Positions 33,087 to 41,984 of a DNA stretch of 64,000 bases are shown in pieces. Numbering within the stretch: position 1 is the stretch's first letter; every line of letters starts with the position of its first letter. The position numbers were made by a program, and so were the translations under genes. Origin of the DNA: Massilia eburnea (GTDB lineage Bacteria; Pseudomonadota; Gammaproteobacteria; Burkholderiales; Burkholderiaceae_D); contig NZ_WNKX01000016.1 in the NCBI RefSeq assembly GCF_009720745.1, forward strand, positions 1 to 64,000. Reading direction: 5' to 3'. The notes beneath the pieces were generated by a model, which was given only the letters and a program-made list of their open reading frames with translations, had not been told where the DNA came from and did no database searches.

Positions 33087-33241
33087 ACGAGTCGTTTTGC
33101 GCATCAGATGAAGTGGCTCAAACTTGATCTGACACTGACTGTCAGATGGGTTAGAGTGCTCCTTGTTCCGAAAAAAGGCCATGAGCTGCCGCAAGATAAG
33201 TGAGTTCGTTTAGGCCAGCCATGCTTAGGGAGATAAGATTA

Positions 33242-33832
33242 ATGTTTCGTTTTGTGATTTTCGTCTGTGGCTTATTTTTTTCAATGCACGCGTTTGCCGA
33301 CATGCCGTCGACGAAACGCTGGAAGCAAGAAAAAACATTTTCGTTTGGCGATGTTCAAATCAAACAATCGTTCAACTCGATGAAAGATCCGATGGACCCG
33401 GAATTTAAGGTGCGAGTCTACGATAAGGGGCGTCTCGTGCTACAACTGAACGATGCAGCGTTTGATGCCTTTTTCTCTTCACCTGACGGCGGTGCCTTTG
33501 TTGGTCTATCAAACAGCGGCTGGCCTGGTACAGCGGTGATTATCTTTGAAAGGCGTGGTCGCATTTTGCTGCTGGCAGAGCATGGCTTAGCGAGATTTGA
33601 TTACTGCGGCGAGACCGCCACTTTCGTTAAAGATTGGTACGACTCGAAAGACCCGCAAGTGCGTTTTCCACCCTTCAAATTGGGTGGAGAAGGCCGTGAT
33701 AGAACACCTGGCATTACGCTAAAGAGCTGCCATGGCGAGACAATTGACTTATTGGATACAGTTACAAAAGCAACTGCGAACGGCGAGATGACTCTGCGTG
33801 ACGAGATCAATATTCATTATGGTACGCGCTAA
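33242..33832 (+). CDS. Uncharacterised secreted protein
   Basis: This is a 196-residue protein with a clear signal peptide (MFRFVIFVCGLFFSMHAFA, cleavage expected near residue 19). The mature part is rich in beta-type repeats (VYDKGRLVLQLNDAAFDAFF, TAVIIFERRGRILLLAEHG) and has two Cys residues that could form a disulphide. The family is not recognised. The ATG at 33242 follows AGGGAG; the region before it, 33087-33241, has no other gene. Confidence 0.68.
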   Translation: MFRFVIFVCGLFFSMHAFADMPSTKRWKQEKTFSFGDVQIKQSFNSMKDPMDPEFKVRVYDKGRLVLQLNDAAFDAFFSSPDGGAFVGLSNSGWPGTAVIIFERRGRILLLAEHGLARFDYCGETATFVKDWYDSKDPQVRFPPFKLGGEGRDRTPGITLKSCHGETIDLLDTVTKATANGEMTLRDEINIHYGTR

Positions 33833-33877
33833 CTCAGAAGCAAGCGGATGCCGGTAGAGCGACGGTCCGCTGTGGGG

Positions 33878-33911
33878 TGCGGATTCAACCGGTCGACCGG
33901 TTGAATCCGCA
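33878..33911. repeat. Perfect 34-base palindrome
   Basis: The 34 bases at 33878-33911 read the same on both strands, centred on the GTCGAC site at about 33892-33897 (TGCGGATTCAACCGGTC then its complement). It lies 46 bases after the stop of the secreted protein and before the hairpin at 33982. It would make a long stem with no loop, so a DNA-level role or a protein-binding site is as likely as a terminator. Confidence 0.75.
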
Positions 33912-33981
33912 GGCGGAAGCAGCCGCCCAACCGACACTCGATGTCAAATAAAGTTTGAGTCAGTACACATCAGACTGACAT

Positions 33982-34009
33982 GACGGGCTGATCCGGCAAT
34001 CAGCCCGTC
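33982..34009. terminator. Terminator-like hairpin between convergent genes
   Basis: An 11-base-pair perfect stem (GACGGGCTGAT / ATCAGCCCGTC) with a 6-base loop lies between the secreted-protein gene and the convergent SRPBCC gene. On the + strand it is followed by CTCTTCTT; there is no T-run on the other strand. It probably ends transcription from the left, perhaps from both sides. Confidence 0.6.
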
Positions 34010-34015
34010 CTCTTC

Positions 34016-34519
34016 TTATGCGTTCAGCGTCAGCAGCAATTCATCCAGGCGTTCGAGGGTGGACGCCATGCCTTCCTTCATGCCCATATCGATGACTTTT
34101 TGCACGTCCTCCGGAGAGTTGTAGTGCACGACTGTGGTGACCAGCGTGTGTTCCCTCAGGTCCGAGAACGTCACGTCCCAGCGCGAGCGCGGCATGTCGG
34201 GATTGACGACACCGGTTTCATCGGTAAAGCCGTCCAGCGTCGAATAGCCGTCGATCGGGCGGATGGCTTGGTAATCCACGCGGCTCCAGTAGGCCTGCCC
34301 ATCGGGCGTGAGCATGGCGTAGTGCCAGTAGCCGCCTTCCTTGAATTCCATGTGTTTGGTCTTGGTGCTCAGGGGTTTCGGTGCAAACCAACGGTCGAGC
34401 AGGGCGCTCTGCGTATGGCAATCCCAGACCAGCTGGCGTGGGCCAGCAAATTCGCGCGTTACGGTGAGGGTGCTCTTTTCCTTGTTAACTACGAAATCGA
34501 ATTGAAGCTTAGCTGCCAT
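34016..34519 (-). CDS. SRPBCC/AHSA1-domain protein
   Basis: This is a 167-residue START-like protein of the SRPBCC (activator of Hsp90 homologue 1-like) family: LTVTREFAGPRQLVWDCHTQSALLDRWFAP at the front, WHYAMLTPDGQAYWSRVDYQ in the middle and a C-terminal helix that covers the cavity. Such proteins bind small hydrophobic ligands; the ligand is unknown. The gene overlaps the upstream ArsR gene by 11 bases, a common regulator-SRPBCC pair. Confidence 0.9.
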   Translation of the reverse strand: MAAKLQFDFVVNKEKSTLTVTREFAGPRQLVWDCHTQSALLDRWFAPKPLSTKTKHMEFKEGGYWHYAMLTPDGQAYWSRVDYQAIRPIDGYSTLDGFTDETGVVNPDMPRSRWDVTFSDLREHTLVTTVVHYNSPEDVQKVIDMGMKEGMASTLERLDELLLTLNA

Positions 34520-34853
34520 TGTCTTCTCCTTGCAGTTGTTCCAAAAGTTTGTCCAGGTTTTCGTATCGGCTGCTCCAGAGCGCGCGCTGCTCCTCGAACC
34601 AGCGTTCGGCCGCGGCAAGCTTTTGCTGCTCGAGCGTGCAGGTTCTTACCCGCCCGCTTTTGCTGCTGCTTACCAGGCCAGACTCTTCCAGTACCCGCAT
34701 ATGCTTCATGAAGGACGGCAGTGCCATGTCGAATGGTTCCGACAATTCACTGACGGTCGCCGGTCCCTCGCCGAGCCGTTGCACAACGGCCCTGCGCGTT
34801 GGGTCGGACAAGGCGTGGAAGATCGCGTCTAGCGCAATTCGATAGTTATCCAT
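34509..34853 (-). CDS. ArsR family transcriptional regulator
   Basis: This is a 114-residue winged helix-turn-helix protein: IFHALSDPTRRAVVQRLGEG, ATVSELSEPFDMALPSFMKHMRVLEESGLV and a wing with SGRVRTCTLE. It lacks the usual metal-binding Cys pair of ArsR/SmtB in the recognition helix, as in the SRPBCC-linked branch. The ATG at 34853 is chosen because the upstream ATG at 34889 adds residues before the conserved start. It probably regulates its own pair. Confidence 0.9.
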   Translation of the reverse strand: MDNYRIALDAIFHALSDPTRRAVVQRLGEGPATVSELSEPFDMALPSFMKHMRVLEESGLVSSSKSGRVRTCTLEQQKLAAAERWFEEQRALWSSRYENLDKLLEQLQGEDNGS

Positions 34854-34921
34854 ATGGCTAACTATACGCGCAAAAAAATTGGAACGCAATAAACTTCGAC
34901 AAAAGAAAATTGCACCGGTGA

Positions 34922-36721
34922 TCAGGTGCCAGCCGGGCCATCAAAATCATAGCTGCTCGCTTCATGCAGCTCCCAGCCGCCATCGCCAGTCAATCTCAGC
35001 ACATGCGTGTGATGGCGCAGCACCGCAGCACGGTGCGCGATGCTGATCAGGGTCGTTCCGTTTTCGCGTAGGCGCCGATACAAGGACGCTTCATTGCTGC
35101 TGTCGAGGGCACTCGTCGCTTCGTCCAGGATCGCGACTTTGGGTTCGTGCACCAGCACGCGGCCGAAGGCAAGGCGTTGCTGCTCGCCTACCGAGAGCAG
35201 CTTGCCCCAGTCGTGAATGGCGTCAAGTCCGCCTACCTGGTCGGCAAGACGTGGCAAATGAACCTTCGCCAGTATTTCAAGCAGCTGGTCGTCGCTTAAG
35301 CTGGACTCAACGCTTGGATAGATCAGCTGGCTGCGCAGCGTGCCATGCTGGAGATATGGCTGTTGGGGGAGGAAGAAGCAATCATCCAGCGGTGGGTGCT
35401 GGATTACGCCACTGCCGGTATGCCACAAGCCCGCGATTGCCCTGAGCAGTGAACTCTTGCCGCAGCCGCTTTCGCCCGTAATCAGCAGGGCGTCGCCTGG
35501 CTTCAGGACGAGCGAAAGCTCTTTGATCAGCACCCGCTCCGATTGCGGCGGATGCAATGTAAGGGATTCCAGCGTGAGATGCTCGGCGGCGCGCGTCTGG
35601 ATGCGCGGCGTGGCGTCGGTTGCCTGCGGCGCGTCCGGCAGCACAAGCTTCGACAATGTCTGCAGGCGCTCCGTGCCCGCCACGAACCGGCTCAGGCTTT
35701 CAAAGTTATCGACAATGACGCCCACTGCACCGAGTACGGCGGTGAATGCACCTGCTGCCTGCACTGCCTGACCCACCTCGAGTTCGCCCGATAAAACGCG
35801 TTCGGCCAGAAGCACGCCAGGCAGCACGAGGGTCAGTTGACTGAACGTGCGCTGGAACAGGTTGAGCGTCCGCTGGTTTTTGATCAAACGCGCGAAATTG
35901 TGGAATACCTTGTCGAAGCGGTTGTCGATATAGGCTCGCTCCTGGTCCTCGCCACGGTAGAACGCGATCGACTCGGCGTTCTCCCGCAGGCGCATCAAGC
36001 TGAAACGAAAATCAGCCTCGCGCTGCAGCTGCCAGAAATTCAGCCGGATTAATGGGTTGCCAAAAAAGTAGAGGGCAATCACGGTGCCCAGCGTCGCATA
36101 GATGGTGAGCACGCCAACCAGCATATGCGAGATTGACCACAGCACTGAGCTGAAGGCGATCAGCTGCATGATCGATCCCAGGAAAATCAGCAGGAAATTG
36201 ATCGACCTGCCGGTGAACGTATTGATGTCTTCACTGATACGCTGGTCGGGGTTATCGATCTCGGCGTCGGAGCCCAGTTCATAATATTTGCGCCCCTTCA
36301 GATAGCCATCGAGGAAGCGGTGCGTAAGCCAGCGCCGCCAGTGATTGGCGAACAGGTCGCGCATGTAGTAGTAGAACGCATACGCCGGGATCGCAAATGC
36401 GAGGATGAGAAGGCAGGTGCGTACGGAATGCCAGAATCGGCCGCCATCCTTTCCCGCCAACGCCGACGTCATCTCGCCGGTCTGGTTATTGAGCATTACC
36501 GCCACCTCGGTCTCAACCAGCATCAAACCGATCAGCAGTAACAGCAAGCCCCAGGCACGCCAGCGTTCGTTCCCAAGCCAATATGGTTTGGCCACGCTGA
36601 GGAATTGCCGCCAGGCCGCGAGCGACAAAGGGGGCGGGCGGCGTCTCTTGCGTTGCGGCGCCTGGGCCTCCTCGGCGCGGGGCGGTTGAGCAGCTGTCGC
36701 GGTAGGAGTCGTGATCTTCAT
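34922..36721 (-). CDS. ABC transporter with fused membrane and ATPase domains (SbmA/BacA- or YddA-like)
   Basis: This is a 599-residue protein. About residues 50-340 form a membrane domain of the ABC_membrane_2 type with six helices (RDLFANHWRRWLTHRFLDGYL and ADFRFSLMRLRENAESIAFYRGE are typical of this group). Residues 390-599 are the ATPase with Walker A GESGCGKSS, signature LSVGEQQRLAFGR and Walker B VAILDEATSALD. Relatives take up or export peptides, long-chain acyl-CoA or cobalamin-like compounds; the substrate is not known. The long ORF start at 36808 is replaced by ATG 36721. Confidence 0.88.
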   Translation of the reverse strand: MKITTPTATAAQPPRAEEAQAPQRKRRRPPPLSLAAWRQFLSVAKPYWLGNERWRAWGLLLLLIGLMLVETEVAVMLNNQTGEMTSALAGKDGGRFWHSVRTCLLILAFAIPAYAFYYYMRDLFANHWRRWLTHRFLDGYLKGRKYYELGSDAEIDNPDQRISEDINTFTGRSINFLLIFLGSIMQLIAFSSVLWSISHMLVGVLTIYATLGTVIALYFFGNPLIRLNFWQLQREADFRFSLMRLRENAESIAFYRGEDQERAYIDNRFDKVFHNFARLIKNQRTLNLFQRTFSQLTLVLPGVLLAERVLSGELEVGQAVQAAGAFTAVLGAVGVIVDNFESLSRFVAGTERLQTLSKLVLPDAPQATDATPRIQTRAAEHLTLESLTLHPPQSERVLIKELSLVLKPGDALLITGESGCGKSSLLRAIAGLWHTGSGVIQHPPLDDCFFLPQQPYLQHGTLRSQLIYPSVESSLSDDQLLEILAKVHLPRLADQVGGLDAIHDWGKLLSVGEQQRLAFGRVLVHEPKVAILDEATSALDSSNEASLYRRLRENGTTLISIAHRAAVLRHHTHVLRLTGDGGWELHEASSYDFDGPAGT

Positions 36722-36835
36722 GAGGCCAGAATACGACTCAGCATCAGCCCGCTCCGTGCGGAAACAGACATAGCGCGGTGTGGGGCATGCTATATTGGCA
36801 ACTTGCACTCTATTAACTTTTTCTGAGAGCCCCTT

Positions 36836-38470
36836 ATGAAGATTGCCCCGCTTCCCCTCTTGCTATTGCTGGCCGGTGCTTTGAGTGCACAGGTGGCTAC
36901 CGCAGCAGACAAGCAGTTCATGACGGTCCAGCTGGACGCCGGCGCCAAACAGGCGACACAGGGCCGGCTGCTTGTATTTGCGCGCGAGGCCAAGTCCGCC
37001 GAGGCGGAAGCGATGGAAAAGTCCAAGGAGAAGTCCAGTGAAGTGACCGTGGTGGATGCCGATCCATTCTCGGCCACTTCGACGGCCGTGACGGCGCGTG
37101 AGGTAAGCCGCCTTCAGCCAGGACAAAGCATCGCCGTTGATGGCGATGACCTGGCATTCCCGCTTCCTTACTCGCAGCTCCCGCCAGGCGACTATTACGT
37201 CCAAGCCGTGCTGGATGTCGACCATAGCTATAACTACACCGGCCGCAGCGCCGGCGACTGGGTCAGCGATGTCGTCAAAGTGCATCTGCCTGCAGCCACA
37301 GTACCGACCATCCGCCTGGCCCATATCTTGCGGGAAAGCGATCCATGGAAACGGAAGTCCGAAACAGCCGAGGAGCGCGCCGGATGGGACGCAACCCGGC
37401 AGCACTCGCAGCCAATCGATTTCCCCAGTCCCGCCCTCAGCGCCTTCTGGGGACGCCAGGTAAAGATGCCGGGATGGGTACTGACGCCGCCGGGCTACGA
37501 CGCTAAGGCCAAGGTGACCTATCCAACGGTCTATTACACCCACGGCTTTGGCGCCAATGCGGCGCGCCTGGTGCCGCTGCTGGCAGAGATCTATGGCGCC
37601 ATGGCGGCGGGAAAAATGCCACCGATGATCTGGGTGGTCCTGGACGAATCCAGCCCTACCGGCACCCACGAATTCGCCGACTCGGTAAATAACGGCCCGT
37701 GGGGGCAGGCGCTGACCACAGAGCTGATGCCCTATCTGGAGAAGCACTACCGGATGGACGCCAAGCCAACGGGCCGCTTCCTGAACGGCCATTCCTCCGG
37801 CGGCTGGGCGACATTGTGGCTGCAGACGCGCTATCCGAAACTGTTTGGCGGAACCTGGTCCACATCGCCGGATCCGTCGGACTTCCACGATTTCACGGGC
37901 GTTGACTTGTATGCGCAGCAGGCCAATGTGTTCCGCAAAGCGGACGGCGGCGCTTATCCATTGGTGCGCGACCATGACAAGGTGATGGGTACGTTCGAAC
38001 AGTTCGCCAAGCTGGAGCGCGTGCTGGGCAGCTATGGCGGCCAGCTCGCTTCGATGGAGTGGGTGTTCTCGCCGCGCGGCCAGTCTGGCGCGCCGCAGCC
38101 AATGTTCGATCGCGATACCGGAGACGTGGACCCGTCCGTCGTCGCGTACTGGCGCGATAATTTTGATATCGCGTACCGCACCAAGCGCGATTGGCCCCAA
38201 GTGAAGGCGGACCTGGATGGCAAAATCCATCTGATCGTGGGCACGGCTGACACGTTCTACCTTGATGGCGCGGCCCATAAGTTCAAGGCTGTCATGGATG
38301 GATTAAATGCCAAAACCGATTTCCGCTTCATCCCCGACAGGACCCATTTTGACCTCTACAAACAAGGGGACGACAAGTTGGCCCTGCTGCACCAGATCAG
38401 CTGGGAGATGTACTCGATAGCGCGCCCGAAATCCGCGTTGAAGTCTTCGAGCGCTAAAGCGGGCAAATAG
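36836..38470 (+). CDS. Secreted alpha/beta-hydrolase of the esterase D / Fes-like family
   Basis: This 544-residue protein has a signal peptide (about residues 1-24, ending QVATAA). An N-terminal beta-domain (about 30-170) precedes an alpha/beta-hydrolase of the putative esterase (Esterase D, ferri-enterobactin esterase) type: TYPTVYYTHGFGANAARL, the nucleophile elbow GHSSGGW (about 322) and TADTFYLDG near the C-terminus, with a likely catalytic His in DRTHFDLY. It should act outside the cytosol on an ester of unknown type. It diverges from the ABC gene across 114 bases. Confidence 0.88.
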   Translation: MKIAPLPLLLLLAGALSAQVATAADKQFMTVQLDAGAKQATQGRLLVFAREAKSAEAEAMEKSKEKSSEVTVVDADPFSATSTAVTAREVSRLQPGQSIAVDGDDLAFPLPYSQLPPGDYYVQAVLDVDHSYNYTGRSAGDWVSDVVKVHLPAATVPTIRLAHILRESDPWKRKSETAEERAGWDATRQHSQPIDFPSPALSAFWGRQVKMPGWVLTPPGYDAKAKVTYPTVYYTHGFGANAARLVPLLAEIYGAMAAGKMPPMIWVVLDESSPTGTHEFADSVNNGPWGQALTTELMPYLEKHYRMDAKPTGRFLNGHSSGGWATLWLQTRYPKLFGGTWSTSPDPSDFHDFTGVDLYAQQANVFRKADGGAYPLVRDHDKVMGTFEQFAKLERVLGSYGGQLASMEWVFSPRGQSGAPQPMFDRDTGDVDPSVVAYWRDNFDIAYRTKRDWPQVKADLDGKIHLIVGTADTFYLDGAAHKFKAVMDGLNAKTDFRFIPDRTHFDLYKQGDDKLALLHQISWEMYSIARPKSALKSSSAKAGK

Positions 38471-38478
38471 CTGCCGCC

Positions 38479-38934
38479 GTGAGGGTATCAAGTAATCCAA
38501 CGCGGGAAGGGATCCGATGGCAGTGGAATGCGATGCGGACTGCCGCCGTCTTGGCGCTTTTGGTGGCCATCTGGCTACCTGCATATCGGGGACCATTGCT
38601 TGGCGGTGGGGTCATGGTTTTTATTGGCGCATATATTACAAGGAGTTGCTCCGAGGATTTCCTGGTTCAGGTCTTCGATGACGGCGGTTGCCTGCGTTTT
38701 GAACGCGAAGGCGTTCGCATATCTGTGGACCTGGGTGAAATTCAAGAGCTTGAATATCGGGACGGCGGAGACGGATCGGATATTGTCTCGGTCACTTATT
38801 ATCAAGCGACGCCGTTTGGTCGGTTGATTGAATTCTATCCGGAGCCTGTCTACGTATTCGACTGGAATACAGAGGTCTGGTTTGCGGATCTTGAAAGGCG
38901 AGTTCTTGCAGCGAAGGCCGGTGCTTCAAGCTGA
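38479..38934 (+). CDS. Small uncharacterised membrane protein
   Basis: This is a protein of up to 151 residues; the start is uncertain. GTG 38479 gives the longest form; ATG 38533 gives a form that begins just before the first membrane helix and may be better. Two hydrophobic stretches (AVLALLVAIWLPAY, GGGVMVFIGAYI) are followed by a soluble domain with beta-type strands (LRFEREGVRISVDLGEIQELEY). The family is not recognised. It is followed after 4 bases by another unknown gene. Confidence 0.55.
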   Translation: MRVSSNPTREGIRWQWNAMRTAAVLALLVAIWLPAYRGPLLGGGVMVFIGAYITRSCSEDFLVQVFDDGGCLRFEREGVRISVDLGEIQELEYRDGGDGSDIVSVTYYQATPFGRLIEFYPEPVYVFDWNTEVWFADLERRVLAAKAGASS

Positions 38935-38938
38935 AATT

Positions 38939-39826
38939 ATGCGACTGATGAAATGGGGTGTTGGCTTGGCCATTGCAGGCGCCATGGCGGCGCTTGTAAT
39001 GTATTGGCCTAAAGCTGGAAGCGGAGAGGCACGTGCAGGCCGCGCGGCATCGGCGATCAATTCGACCCGCGTGATCGCGCCTGCGCAGGCTGGCACCGGC
39101 AGGCTTGTGTTACCTATGCCGTCCGGAGACGTGAGCTTGTCGAGGCAAGTCCAGCAGTTGGCAGAGTCCCATGATCCGGAGAAACTCTATCTCGCGTATA
39201 GCCTGCTGGCGGACTGTGTTGAATTCAACCGGGATCATGACCGCATGATCTACGATGAGGAACTCCGTAAAAAGTCTCCCGACAATGCTTTCGGCTATCG
39301 GCATATGACCGAGCAGGAAAAGCAGCGGGACACCATGCGATGTGGCGCCATGTCGGAGCGGGAGCGACAATCGCGCCTGGACTATCTTGCTGCTGCCGCC
39401 AAGGCGGGGGTACCGGGATCTGCCATTGCTTTCCTTCGCGAGGGGCCTTTCGGCGACCCATCGGCGCTCACAACGCGTCCGGACGATCCGCTAGTCCAGG
39501 AATGGAAGGCGCTGGCGAGGGCTCAACTGATCGCCGAAGCGGAGGCGGGGACCGACCCCGGCGTGGTCAATTACATCGCGACGGAATATGCCGCCGGCTC
39601 GCCAACTTTTGAACGAAACGCCGGCCTGGCCTATCGTTATTTTCTTGCAAATGGTTTGATCCATGGCGAGATACTCGGACCCGACTCGGATATTGCGAAG
39701 TTCTTTGCGGAAGACAGTGCGCTGATGGACTCCATCGGCAAAGACCTCAGTCCAGCGGAGCGTGCCGCCGAGTTGGCGGCTGCCAGGCAGATCGCCCTCA
39801 ATTTTCACAAGCGGCACGCACACTAA
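38939..39826 (+). CDS. Uncharacterised membrane-anchored protein with helical repeats
   Basis: This is a 295-residue protein with one N-terminal membrane segment (LMKWGVGLAIAGAMAALVMYW) and a helical periplasmic part. Segments such as QQLAESHDPEKLYLAYSLLADC, RLDYLAAAAKAGVPGSAIAFLREG and VVNYIATEYAAGSP look like Sel1/TPR-type repeats. The family is not named with confidence. The ATG at 38939 lies 4 bases after the previous stop, so both are likely co-transcribed. Its end is 6 bases from the convergent kinase gene. Confidence 0.65.
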   Translation: MRLMKWGVGLAIAGAMAALVMYWPKAGSGEARAGRAASAINSTRVIAPAQAGTGRLVLPMPSGDVSLSRQVQQLAESHDPEKLYLAYSLLADCVEFNRDHDRMIYDEELRKKSPDNAFGYRHMTEQEKQRDTMRCGAMSERERQSRLDYLAAAAKAGVPGSAIAFLREGPFGDPSALTTRPDDPLVQEWKALARAQLIAEAEAGTDPGVVNYIATEYAAGSPTFERNAGLAYRYFLANGLIHGEILGPDSDIAKFFAEDSALMDSIGKDLSPAERAAELAAARQIALNFHKRHAH

Positions 39827-39832
39827 GGTCAA

Positions 39833-41197
39833 TCAGCCGCCCGGGAAAAACATCCGAACTTCCAATCCCGGGTGAAGGTTGCTGACGGTGAGGGAGCCGC
39901 CATGCAGCTTGGCGATTGCATTGATGTTTGACAGGCCAATGCCGTTGCCTGGCAAGTGGCGTGAGCGGTCCACGCGGAAGAAGCGCTCGGCCAGCATGGG
40001 CAGCGTTTCATCGGGTACGCCAGGGCCGGTATCGCGTACCAACAACTCGGCCCCGCCAGGAACAGGGCCGCAGCAGACCGTGACCGTGCTGCCGGAGCCT
40101 GCATACTTCAGCGCATTATCGAGCAATCCTCCCAGTGCCGCTGCGACGAGGTCGCGGTCGCCGGGAAGAGGGGGCACTTGCTGCACTCTGCTGACCAGCC
40201 GGATGGCCGAGTCTTCGGCGGCAGCGTCGTAGAGTTCGACCAGGTTGGCGGCAATCTGGGTCAGGTCAATCTTGTCGGTGTAGGTCGGGCGCACGCCCGA
40301 TTCGGCGGCGGCAATGCGCAGCAGCTTTTCAAACAGGATAATCAGCTGGTCGATGTCTTCGATCGACTTTGCCGCCGCATCGGCCATCGGGCCGGCCGCA
40401 TCGGGCCGAAGGTTTGCTGCCAACCGGTTGCGTACGCGGCTCAAGGGGGTGCGCAGATCATGGGCGATGGCGTTGGAGACGTTGCGCACTCCATCCATCA
40501 GGCGTTCGATCTGGGCAAGCATGCGGTTGATGTCCCGGCTTAGCATGCTGAATTCGTCAGCGCCGGATTCGGGCACGCGCTGGGCCAGGTCGCCGGCGCT
40601 GATGTTGCGGGCAATCCGGCGTACCGCGCCCACGCGGCTATCGATCGAGCGGCGCAGGAACCAGGTACCTGCGCTGACGAAGAGCAGGGCTACCAATGAT
40701 CCGATGATGGCGGCGCGCTCCACCACGCCGCGCAACGCATCGAGTTCACGCAAGTCACGGCCTACCAACAGGCGCGCCCCGTCGGGCAAGCGCGCGATGA
40801 TGAAATGGGCGCGGATATTTTCGTGCTCTCGCTGCAGCGTGCCGCTGGACAGGATCCCATCCTTGGCCCCAAAGGGGAAGGCGGAGACATTTCCCAGCAC
40901 CGTCTGGCCGTCGGCCGACTGGAGCAGGAAAAGCTCGGTATCGGTATCCATCTTGTCGTGCAACTGGAGCGTAATTTCGCGGCGCAGGCTTTCCTGGCCG
41001 CCTTGCTCGCCGGCTTCCTTCAGGCGGGCGCTGATGGACTGGATCTTGGAATCGTTGACGCTGGTGAGCACGCCGACCGTGCCAAAGTAGAAGGCCAGCA
41101 CCGCGGCGCCGACCGAGATGACGGCGATCAGGCCGTACATCAGCGCCAGGCGTGTTGCAATCGATGCGATCAGCGAACTACACATCCGGATCTGCAT
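39833..41197 (-). CDS. Two-component sensor histidine kinase
   Basis: This 454-residue sensor has two membrane segments (about 16-43 and 165-190) around a periplasmic loop of about 120 residues. A HAMP domain (about 190-240) and the phospho-acceptor helix with NAIAHDLRTPLSRVRNRL (about 250) follow. The ATPase domain has the N box LLDNALKYAGSG, G1 DTGPGVPDE and G2 GNGIGLSNIN. It is encoded after its response regulator with a 20-base overlap; an in-frame ATG at 41185 would shorten the overlap. Probably it senses metal stress for the divergent efflux operon. Confidence 0.93.
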   Translation of the reverse strand: MQIRMCSSLIASIATRLALMYGLIAVISVGAAVLAFYFGTVGVLTSVNDSKIQSISARLKEAGEQGGQESLRREITLQLHDKMDTDTELFLLQSADGQTVLGNVSAFPFGAKDGILSSGTLQREHENIRAHFIIARLPDGARLLVGRDLRELDALRGVVERAAIIGSLVALLFVSAGTWFLRRSIDSRVGAVRRIARNISAGDLAQRVPESGADEFSMLSRDINRMLAQIERLMDGVRNVSNAIAHDLRTPLSRVRNRLAANLRPDAAGPMADAAAKSIEDIDQLIILFEKLLRIAAAESGVRPTYTDKIDLTQIAANLVELYDAAAEDSAIRLVSRVQQVPPLPGDRDLVAAALGGLLDNALKYAGSGSTVTVCCGPVPGGAELLVRDTGPGVPDETLPMLAERFFRVDRSRHLPGNGIGLSNINAIAKLHGGSLTVSNLHPGLEVRMFFPGG

Positions 41198-41873
41198 CTT
41201 TGTCGCACAGCATATAACCCTCGCCGCGGATGGTGTGGATCAAGGGCGAGGCGGAGTCCTTGTCGATCTTGCTGCGCAGGCGGCTTATCTGCACGTCGAT
41301 GACATTGGTCTGCGGGTCGAAGTGGTATTCCCATACGCTCTCCAGCAGCATGCCGCGCGTGACGACCGTGCCGGCGTTGCGCATCAGGTATTCGAGCAGG
41401 CGGTACTCGCGCTGGTGCAGCGTGATGCGTGTGCCGTTACGGGTGGCGCGCAGGGCGCGCAAATCCAGTTCAAGGTCGCCCACGCGCAGGACCAGCGTGT
41501 CTTCCACCGGGGCGGCGCGGCGCACCAGGTTTTCCAGGCGGGCCAGCAGTTCGGCAGCGGCGAATGGCTTGCTGAGGTAGTCGTCGGCGCCGGCGCGCAG
41601 GCCGTGCACGCGCTCATCGACGTCGCCCAGCGCGCTCAATACCAGGACCGGCAGACGCATGCCCCTGGCGCGCATCCGGCGGAGCAGGGCGAGGCCGTCA
41701 AAGTCGCCGGGCAGCATGCGGTCGAGGACGAGCGCATCCCAGTCCGCCTGCTCCAGCTGTTGCCAGCCCTCGTCCGCATCGGCGCATCCCATGGCGGTGT
41801 GGCCCGCGTGGTGCAAGGCCGCGAGCAGGTATTCGCGTGTTTCGGCGTCATCATCGACGATCAGGCATTTCAT
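41178..41873 (-). CDS. OmpR/PhoB-type response regulator
   Basis: This 231-residue regulator has an N-terminal receiver with the phospho-accepting Asp at residue 51 (ALVLDRMLPG), acidic pocket DDD (7-9) and LSKPF Lys. A C-terminal winged helix domain has VWEYHFDPQTNVIDVQISRLRSKID. It most resembles CusR/CzcR-type metal regulators, which fits the divergent RND operon. The likely target is the inverted repeat at 41893-41933. Confidence 0.94.
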   Translation of the reverse strand: MKCLIVDDDAETREYLLAALHHAGHTAMGCADADEGWQQLEQADWDALVLDRMLPGDFDGLALLRRMRARGMRLPVLVLSALGDVDERVHGLRAGADDYLSKPFAAAELLARLENLVRRAAPVEDTLVLRVGDLELDLRALRATRNGTRITLHQREYRLLEYLMRNAGTVVTRGMLLESVWEYHFDPQTNVIDVQISRLRSKIDKDSASPLIHTIRGEGYMLCDKDADPDV

Positions 41874-41892
41874 CCTTCGATCATAACACCGT

Positions 41893-41933
41893 GAACATTA
41901 CGGCTAAGTAATCATTGCATACCTGTAATGTTC
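41893..41933. promoter_or_regulatory. Inverted repeat between the response regulator and efflux genes
   Basis: GAACATTAC (41893-41901) and GTAATGTTC (41925-41933) form a perfect 9-base inverted repeat with a 23-base spacer in the 111-base gap between the regulator and the lipoprotein gene. The position suits an operator for the response regulator, controlling both directions. Binding is inferred. Confidence 0.5.
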
Positions 41934-41984
41934 GAGCGCAGGCAAGTGGATAAGCTGGCAGCCTTTGTAACAAGAGGGGTTAGC

